The position numbers were made by a program, and so were the translations under genes. This document shows positions 14,674-18,810 of a stretch of 18,810 bases of DNA, in pieces (the stretch's first letter is position 1; every line of letters starts with the position of its first letter). Below the pieces are notes generated by a model that did not search any database, was not told where the DNA came from, and saw only the letters and a program-made list of their open reading frames with translations. This stretch comes from an uncultured Alphaproteobacteria bacterium (GTDB lineage Bacteria > Pseudomonadota > Alphaproteobacteria > CAAHEQ01 > UBA3637), in the NCBI GenBank assembly GCA_934202735.1, contig CAKPYH010000007.1, positions 1 to 18,810 of the forward strand. Reading direction: 5' to 3'.

Positions 14674-15039
14674 TTAAATAAAACAGGCCGCCACGATTCC
14701 TTTCTGCTTTAACAAGGTATCCAGGAATCGGATTCCTTCCTGCCATAACTGACAGATACGTTGCGAAGCACCAAAATTCGGATGTGGCGGAGCCTGTTCC
14801 AGCCCATAGCGGCGTAATACCCGGATATGTTCAGGCTTTAATCGCCCTTCCCGACCCAAGCGTTTCAAGGCTATCACAATATCAGACGATTCGCAGGGAC
14901 GCGCCGTTTTTGCCTCACCGCCCCGGGCCCGTTCATGCCCCAGTTGTTCACATAAACAGCACCAAAACCAGGCCTCTTCAGACGTTTCAAACGGCACACA
15001 TTCCCGCGTATCCGTATATTTTAGGTATTTATTCTTCAT
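14674..15039 (-). CDS. Conserved alphaproteobacterial protein of unknown function (E-A-W-F-W family)
   Basis: A 121-residue soluble protein. It has F-E-T-S-E-E-A-W-F-W near residues 17-26, a C-E-Q-L-G-H-E-R-A-R-G-G segment, then R-P-C-E-S-S-D-I around 47-54, and L-R-R-Y-G after a basic helix. I recall this combination from unannotated proteins in many Alphaproteobacteria, but know no function. It is the first gene of the minus-strand series, with its ribosome-binding site AAAGGA nine bases before the ATG at 15039. It is divergent from the S24 regulator across a shared 172-bp region. It may belong to the cassette or be an old chromosomal gene beside it. Confidence 0.65.
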   Translation of the reverse strand: MKNKYLKYTDTRECVPFETSEEAWFWCCLCEQLGHERARGGEAKTARPCESSDIVIALKRLGREGRLKPEHIRVLRRYGLEQAPPHPNFGASQRICQLWQEGIRFLDTLLKQKGIVAACFI

Positions 15040-15076
15040 AATCTATCCTTTCGTTATAAAAACAAGAACAAAATAA

Positions 15077-15105
15077 GAACTAAAACATTTTTTGAAAATT
15101 GTCAA
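15077..15105 (-). promoter_or_regulatory. Divergent promoter toward the cassette
   Basis: On the minus strand a perfect -35 TTGACA (15100-15105) is followed after 17 bp by a poor -10, TAGTTC (15077-15082). The good -35 with a weak -10 suggests an activated or repressed promoter. It would drive the two genes upstream of portal. Confidence 0.4.
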
Positions 15106-15129
15106 TCCTAAAATATGAAAAAAAACCTA

Positions 15130-15158
15130 TTGACAGGATAAAAAGGATATGGTATAGA
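15130..15158 (+). promoter_or_regulatory. Promoter of the S24 regulator-lnt operon
   Basis: Perfect -35 TTGACA (15130-15135), 17-bp spacer, -10 TATAGA (15153-15158). The two divergent -35 elements lie only 24 bp apart, so one bound protein could affect both promoters. The predicted start is near 15165 and the leader is about 45 nt. Confidence 0.7.
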
Positions 15159-15170
15159 TAAACACAACTA

Positions 15171-15191
15171 AAAAGCGCACTTTTAGCGCAC
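15171..15191 (+). promoter_or_regulatory. Candidate operator for the S24 regulator
   Basis: AGCGCACttttAGCGCAC is a seven-base direct repeat with an 11-bp period, one helical turn. Its left half is also part of an AAAAG/CTTTT inverted repeat (15171-15184). It lies just after the predicted transcription start and before the regulator's ribosome-binding site, where autorepression would act. The binding protein is inferred. Confidence 0.35.
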
Positions 15192-15211
15192 CAACAGAAA
15201 GGAAAAGTACC

Positions 15212-15847
15212 ATGCAACTCACATACTCCGAAATATGGCAAGGCATTGAAAACTTGGCACAAAGTAAAGGATTATCCTTGTCGGCATTGGCCACCAAAGC
15301 AGGACTGGACCCCACCAGTTTCAACAAATCAAAACGAATCGGCGAAGGCGGCCGACGGCGGTGGCCTTCCACCGAAAGCATGAATAAAGTCCTGCAAGCC
15401 ACCAATACGACTATTTTTGAATTTATGGAGTTAGCCGGTGAGCCCTATCGTCCCAAACCACATATTATTCCCCTGTTGGGCTTGGCCAAAGCCGGACGGG
15501 AGGGCTATTTTGATTCGGACGGTTATCCTTTGGGGACCGAAAATTGGGACGGCATAGAGTTTCCCTTTGCCTTAGAAAATCGTGTGTATGCATTGGAAGT
15601 TTCGGGCAACAGCATGGAACCGGCCTATCGTGATGGCGACAAATTGGTTGTCTCGCCCGACTCCGAAACACGCCGTGGCGATCGGGTGGTCGTCAAGACT
15701 CGTGCCGGGGAAGTGATGGTCAAAGAATTAGAACACAGATCCGCGCGACAAGTACATCTGAAATCTCTGAACCCCGCTCATGGAGATGTGGTTTTAGATG
15801 CCGGAAACGTCCTGTGGATGGCTCGCGTCATTTGGGTGAGTCAATAG
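15212..15847 (+). CDS. XRE/S24 (LexA/CI-type) autoproteolytic transcriptional regulator
   Basis: A 211-residue DNA-binding repressor type. The N-terminal helix-turn-helix is at about residues 18-65, with L-S-A-L-A-T-K-A-G-L-D-P-T-S-F-N-K-S-K-R and a W-P-S-T-E-S segment. The C-terminal S24 peptidase domain starts near 85. The cleavage dipeptide Ala94-Gly95, catalytic Ser134 (in V-S-G-N-S-M-E-P) and Lys171 (V-M-V-K-E-L) are all present, so RecA-stimulated self-cleavage is possible. The family is common in Alphaproteobacteria next to lnt, so it need not be the phage repressor. It begins an operon with lnt (8-base gap) and lies divergent to the cassette. The start at 15212 has AAAGGAAA ahead. Self-cleavage in vivo is inferred. 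Confidence 0.88.
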   Translation: MQLTYSEIWQGIENLAQSKGLSLSALATKAGLDPTSFNKSKRIGEGGRRRWPSTESMNKVLQATNTTIFEFMELAGEPYRPKPHIIPLLGLAKAGREGYFDSDGYPLGTENWDGIEFPFALENRVYALEVSGNSMEPAYRDGDKLVVSPDSETRRGDRVVVKTRAGEVMVKELEHRSARQVHLKSLNPAHGDVVLDAGNVLWMARVIWVSQ

Positions 15848-15855
15848 GGGGAACC

Positions 15856-17352
15856 ATGCACGACATTTCTTTCATATCAGGCTGGTTTCATCGGCGGTGG
15901 GTTCGGCAGAGCCTTTTGATTCTGGCGGGCGGGTTGTTGACCTTGGCCTTTGCCCCGTATTATTGCTGGGGGGCCGGCTTGGCTTTAACATACTTGGCCT
16001 GGATTCTCAATCGCACCACCACTCAAAAAGCCTTATTCGGCACCGGTTTTTGGTTTGGGTTCGGCTTGGGGGCTTTCGGTACAGGATGGCTGGCCCATGC
16101 TTTAATGATTGACGGGGGCACTTATGCGGCGCTTGTTCCGTTGTGTTGGCTGGGCATGGGTCTGCTATTCGGCTTGTTTTGGGGTCTGGCCACTTGGGGG
16201 GCCGGCTTCTATCCCGCGGGTTATCGCCGTGTCTTGGCTCTGGCCGCCACACTCACAATCAGCGAATGGATACGATCGTGGTTTTTAACCGGCTTTCCCT
16301 GGAATCTGACGGGATCCGTGTGGGAAAACACGCCGGCCATATTGCAATCAGCTTCCGTCTGGGGTGTTTACGGCCTGACGTGCCTGACCGTTTTGGCTTT
16401 TGGTTCCTTATCCCTGTGGCCTCGTAAAGGCCCGGCACTGATGGTGGCGGCCTTGATGGTGGCGGTTTTCATCGGGGGGACTCTGCGCTTGGCGGGGGCC
16501 GCCGATGCCGTTGCCGCCGGTATCCGTATCCGCTTGGTGCAACCGAATATCCCACAAACCCTAAAGTGGGATCCGACCCAAGCCGAGCAATCCGTCTTAC
16601 GCCTGATTACATTATCCCGCACCGATAATGACTCTATTTCTCATGTCATTTGGCCCGAAACAGCCGTTCCGTTTCCGTTAAACGGGGATGACACCGGACG
16701 CGCTTTGTTGATGCGATCCGTCCGACAAGGCGGTACCTTGATTACCGGCGGGTTGCGCCTGACTCAGAATCCCCGTTCCCCCGTTGCGAACAGCCTGTTT
16801 ATCTTGAACGATATGGCGGACATTATCGGCTTTTACGACAAAGCACATTTGGTTCCTTTCGGGGAGTATATGCCTTTGCGGTCTTGGCTGCCATTCAATA
16901 AAATTGTGCCGATTCCCTATGATATTCAAGCCGGCCCCCGTGTCGGTACGTTGCACCCCGCCGGCACACCGGCGTTCGGACCGTTGATTTGCTATGAAGT
17001 CATCTTTTCCGGGCAAGTGGCCAACCGAAAAGATCGCCCCGATTGGCTGATCAACATCACGAATGACGGATGGTATGGTCTGTCCGCCGGTCCGTATCAA
17101 CACCTGGGCATGGCCCGTATGCGGGCGGTGGAAGAAGGCTTGCCCGTCATGCGGGCGGCCAACACGGGTATCAGTGCGGCGATTGATCCCTATGGTCGGG
17201 TCACGGATTCTTTGGCCCTAGGCACATCCGGCGTGCTGGATACACGCCTGCCCTTACCCCTGGCCCCCACGCTGTACAGTCGTTTCGGGGCAACATTACC
17301 GGTCGGGTTTTGTGTTTTGCTTTTGGCTTTTTTAGGGATAAAACGAAAATAA
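15856..17352 (+). CDS. lnt: Apolipoprotein N-acyltransferase
   Basis: A 498-residue inner-membrane enzyme that adds the third acyl chain to the N-terminal cysteine of lipoproteins, using phospholipid as donor, before Lol sorting. The N-terminal half (about residues 18-215) is a set of transmembrane helices with G-F-P-W-N-L at 146-151. The periplasmic nitrilase-fold domain (about 223-470) has the triad Glu268 (W-P-E-T-A), Lys329 (Y-D-K-A-H-L-V-P-F-G-E-Y) and Cys379 (I-C-Y-E). A last membrane helix ends the protein. I start at 15856, with AGGGGGAA four bases ahead, rather than at an upstream in-frame ATG inside the regulator gene. It is co-transcribed with the regulator. Confidence 0.96.
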   Translation: MHDISFISGWFHRRWVRQSLLILAGGLLTLAFAPYYCWGAGLALTYLAWILNRTTTQKALFGTGFWFGFGLGAFGTGWLAHALMIDGGTYAALVPLCWLGMGLLFGLFWGLATWGAGFYPAGYRRVLALAATLTISEWIRSWFLTGFPWNLTGSVWENTPAILQSASVWGVYGLTCLTVLAFGSLSLWPRKGPALMVAALMVAVFIGGTLRLAGAADAVAAGIRIRLVQPNIPQTLKWDPTQAEQSVLRLITLSRTDNDSISHVIWPETAVPFPLNGDDTGRALLMRSVRQGGTLITGGLRLTQNPRSPVANSLFILNDMADIIGFYDKAHLVPFGEYMPLRSWLPFNKIVPIPYDIQAGPRVGTLHPAGTPAFGPLICYEVIFSGQVANRKDRPDWLINITNDGWYGLSAGPYQHLGMARMRAVEEGLPVMRAANTGISAAIDPYGRVTDSLALGTSGVLDTRLPLPLAPTLYSRFGATLPVGFCVLLLAFLGIKRK

Positions 17353-17355
17353 CAC

Positions 17356-17384
17356 TTGACAAATACATTTTTTTTCTGTATGAT
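17356..17384 (+). promoter_or_regulatory. rpmJ promoter
   Basis: Perfect -35 TTGACA (17356-17361), 17-bp T-rich spacer, -10 TATGAT (17379-17384). It begins three bases after the lnt stop. No terminator follows lnt, so read-through from lnt into rpmJ is also possible. Confidence 0.8.
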
Positions 17385-17417
17385 AGCGTATCATTTTAGC
17401 ATGGAAAGGGTTTTGTT

Positions 17418-17543
17418 ATGAAAGTACGTTGTTCTTTGAAGTCCGCCAAAGCGCGTGATAAAGATTGTAAAGTCGTCCGCCGTAAAGGGCGTGTTTACGT
17501 CATCAACAAGAAAAAGCCGAAATTGAAGGCGCGTCAGGGCTAG
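17418..17543 (+). CDS. rpmJ: 50S ribosomal protein L36, zinc-free (C-minus) form
   Basis: A 41-residue, very basic protein that binds 23S rRNA in the large subunit. It starts M-K-V-R-C-S-L-K-S and ends K-A-R-Q-G, with R-R-K-G-R-V-Y-V-I-N-K in the middle, the form typical of Alphaproteobacteria. The four zinc ligands of C-plus L36 (C-x2-C-x12-C-x5-H) are absent; the two cysteines present (5 and 17) are not in that pattern. It is monocistronic between a near-perfect promoter and a strong terminator, with GGAAAGGG ahead of the ATG at 17418. Not in the spc operon context seen in many bacteria, which is common for alphaproteobacterial L36. Confidence 0.95.
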   Translation: MKVRCSLKSAKARDKDCKVVRRKGRVYVINKKKPKLKARQG

Positions 17544-17564
17544 TCTCCCTTACGTTTTCAAAAC

Positions 17565-17588
17565 GGGCTGCCATCTGGCGGCCCTTTT
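17565..17588 (+). terminator. rpmJ terminator
   Basis: A GGGCTGCC/GGCGGCCC stem with a four-base ATCT loop (17565-17584) is followed by TTTTG and preceded by an A run, so it may also work on the other strand. It starts about 20 bp after the rpmJ stop. Confidence 0.85.
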
Positions 17589-17618
17589 GTTGTATCTTAA
17601 ATCGGGCGCGTTTTTTTC

Positions 17619-17810
17619 TTGTCTTTTCGGGTGCTATTTTCAGAAAGCCACAACACCCCTGTTCTGCCCCCTTTGTCATCTTCGGACGCTATTTTTCTTT
17701 CGTCATTTTCGGGCTTGACCCGGAGACCCAGGGAACATAAAAGTCTTTATTCTTTATGGATTCTCGCTTCCGCGGGAATGACAATTCTAAAAAACCGCCC
17801 GAAGATGACA
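17619..17810. repeat. Nested REP-like inverted repeats
   Basis: Two kinds of unit are nested. The outer units share TGTCATCTTCGGRCG: one plus-strand copy at 17674-17695, an inverted copy at 17789-17810, and a diverged plus-strand copy at 17619-17640. The inner units, GTCATT followed by a GC-rich hairpin and then a GAYCCA/GATTCCAT-like end, face each other at 17702-17731 and 17757-17783. The inner pair resembles the dispersed palindromes found between genes in many Proteobacteria. No gene lies here. Confidence 0.65.
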
Positions 17811-18021
17811 GGTCTACTCATACCTTGTTCAATTCCACTTCATTTCAAACGGCGGACAAAGGGTTGTCCTTGTTTTCAATAAGGGAAATGGCGGCGCATA
17901 ATCCATTGGGTACTAAAGCCCATATAATATTTGGAATGAACCCCACTAACAAGACATTGTGAGTAGAACAATACGTTTTTCTATTATATGTCTCATGAAA
18001 TCCGGGTCAATTAAAACACGG
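17811..18021. other. Gene-poor spacer after the repeats
   Basis: No gene is supported here. A GGACAA/TTGTCC hairpin at about 17863-17878, followed by TTGTTTT, could be a weak plus-strand terminator. On the minus strand an open stretch without a credible start ends with a stop at 17845. It contains I-P-N-I-I-W-A-L-V-P-N-G-L and looks like a fragment of a membrane protein. This may be a gene remnant or chance. I see no good terminator for the cysteine-rich gene. Confidence 0.3.
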
Positions 18022-18810
18022 CTACCAGGTGCGACAATATGTGTCTCCATCATCAGTCTCAATATGCCCCCCCCGCATTGCACAACAACCAGGAGAAAGT
18101 CGCCATTTCCAATAATTCCAGTCAAGCCATTCTTCTCCAGACCTGCCACAACACTCGGTACCTGTCCAATTACCATTCGGACAACACATACCTTCGCCAT
18201 TTGAATATTGATAATTTTTCGCTGCTTCGGTCGTGTCCCAAGTACCATCACTGCGGGCACAACAACCCGGACTACCTTTTTGTGTCCAATTATTATTCTG
18301 ACCACTACAACACTCGGTATCGTTCCAATAACCATTTGGGCAACAGGCACCTACACCTGGTACATGTGTCGCATTTCCAGTATAGGCTTTCGCTTCATCT
18401 GAAGTGTCCCAATGAGCGCCGGCCGTTCTTTCACACTTTGCCTTTGCACAAACGGGAGTTTGTTCTCTTGTCCAATAATTACCCCACTTACCACAACATT
18501 CGGTACCTTTCCAATAACCATTTGGGCAACATGATCCAACACCTGGCACAGTTGCAGACGCATAGTTTTTCGCTTCATTGGATGTGTCCCAATATTCCCC
18601 ATCGGCGCACATGTTGAATGAGCATTTATTGTCTTCCCATGTACCGTTAGCGGCTTTACAACACGCTTCCGTGAACGTGCCTTGAATATCCTTGCCGTCC
18701 TTGGCGGTGGAACAACAGGTTGTCCCCGTCCACGTGCCTTTCTGATTTTCTTCACAATCGCATTTTTCATAATCGTCCTTTTGCACACAAGTGCCTACAA
18801 TCGTTTCTGA
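18022..18810 (-). CDS. Cysteine-rich tandem-repeat protein, 5' part outside the window
   Basis: The C-terminal 262 residues of a protein whose frame is still open at the right edge, so the true start and any signal peptide are not visible. About 28 cysteines are present, mostly as C-C pairs. Three modules of roughly 50 residues follow the pattern W-D-T-x-x-E-A-K-x-Y, then C-C-P-N-G-x-W-x-x-T-E-C-C, then W and a final C-C or C (module starts near 18600, 18417 and 18246). Aromatic and Asn/Gly-rich spacing with many cysteines suggests an exported, disulphide-stapled surface or appendage protein. I recall similar proteins, sometimes with pilin-like N-termini, from gut Alphaproteobacteria, but cannot test that. 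It ends with a TAG at 18022. Function unknown. Confidence 0.75.
   Translation of the reverse strand, partial: SETIVGTCVQKDDYEKCDCEENQKGTWTGTTCCSTAKDGKDIQGTFTEACCKAANGTWEDNKCSFNMCADGEYWDTSNEAKNYASATVPGVGSCCPNGYWKGTECCGKWGNYWTREQTPVCAKAKCERTAGAHWDTSDEAKAYTGNATHVPGVGACCPNGYWNDTECCSGQNNNWTQKGSPGCCARSDGTWDTTEAAKNYQYSNGEGMCCPNGNWTGTECCGRSGEEWLDWNYWKWRLSPGCCAMRGGHIETDDGDTYCRTW
18082..18600 (-). repeat. Three coding tandem modules of the cysteine-rich protein
   Basis: Module 1 spans 18448-18600, module 2 18259-18417 and module 3 18082-18246. All share W-D-T, E-A-K or A-A-K, C-C-P-N-G and T-E-C-C at matching places. Modules 1 and 2 also share P-G-V-G before the first C-C. The last module has an extra tryptophan-rich insert (W-L-D-W-N-Y-W-K-W). 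Confidence 0.75.

Noticed and set aside
14222..15151. AAGGATAT shared by the late promoter region and the regulator promoter as a common operator.
   Set aside because: Only eight bases, in different positions relative to the -10 elements, and part of an A/T-rich background with many AAAGGAT ribosome-binding sites.
17756..17962. Plus-strand frames through the repeat region.
   Set aside because: They translate the palindromic repeats, have no ribosome-binding site, and look like no known protein.
17946..18788. Long alternative frames on both strands opposite the cysteine-rich gene.
   Set aside because: They are shadows created by its tandem repeats; only the frame with regular C-C modules makes sense as a protein.
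1..18810. CRISPR arrays, tRNA genes, insertion sequences.
   Set aside because: I looked on both strands and saw no spaced identical repeats, no cloverleaf and no transposase.

Overview
The window looks like a piece of an alphaproteobacterial chromosome. The clearest pointers are a DUF1150 gene beside a small heat-shock gene, an XRE/S24 regulator directly upstream of lnt, and a 41-residue zinc-free L36. The cysteine-rich tandem-repeat protein at the right end resembles secreted proteins I associate with uncultured gut-dwelling Alphaproteobacteria. That last assignment is a guess. Composition looks fairly even across the window.

Left block (1-5006, nearly all minus strand). At the extreme left a very strong sigma-70 promoter with an A-tract upstream element fires out of the window. 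It carries no gene and has a boxA-like leader, so an rRNA or other stable-RNA operon is likely just outside. Next come a cold-shock gene with its own promoter, a long 5' leader and a terminator; a tight dnaA - hsp20 - DUF1150 operon; an A/T-rich 400-bp gap upstream of dnaA; and lepA with its own promoter.

Middle block (5048-15039, all minus strand). A compact podovirus-type (T7-like) virion cassette reads right to left: a conserved unknown protein; a candidate permuted papain-fold protein; portal (gp8-like); a Bbp19-like small protein; scaffold; major capsid; tail adaptor (gp11-like); tail nozzle (gp12-like); an internal-virion-like protein; a candidate small terminase; large terminase; a SleB-type endolysin; a holin-like protein; and a 59-residue membrane-associated peptide. 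Many of these genes overlap by ATGA, and all look intact. I found no integrase, replication, excision or tail-fibre gene. The cassette lies directly between lepA and a regulator-lnt pair, so it is either a reduced prophage or a domesticated, gene-transfer-agent-like particle locus. A near-consensus promoter in front of portal is followed within about 35 nt by a strong terminator. This suggests that the structural genes are switched on by antitermination or attenuation. Further hairpins lie in the capsid leader and directly after capsid.

Right block (15040-18810). A divergent promoter region separates the cassette from an S24 (LexA/CI-type) autoproteolytic regulator. The regulator is co-transcribed with lnt (apolipoprotein N-acyltransferase), and rpmJ (L36) follows with its own promoter and terminator. 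Beyond it are a nested set of REP-like inverted repeats and the 3' part of a cysteine-rich, tandem-repeat protein that runs off the right edge.
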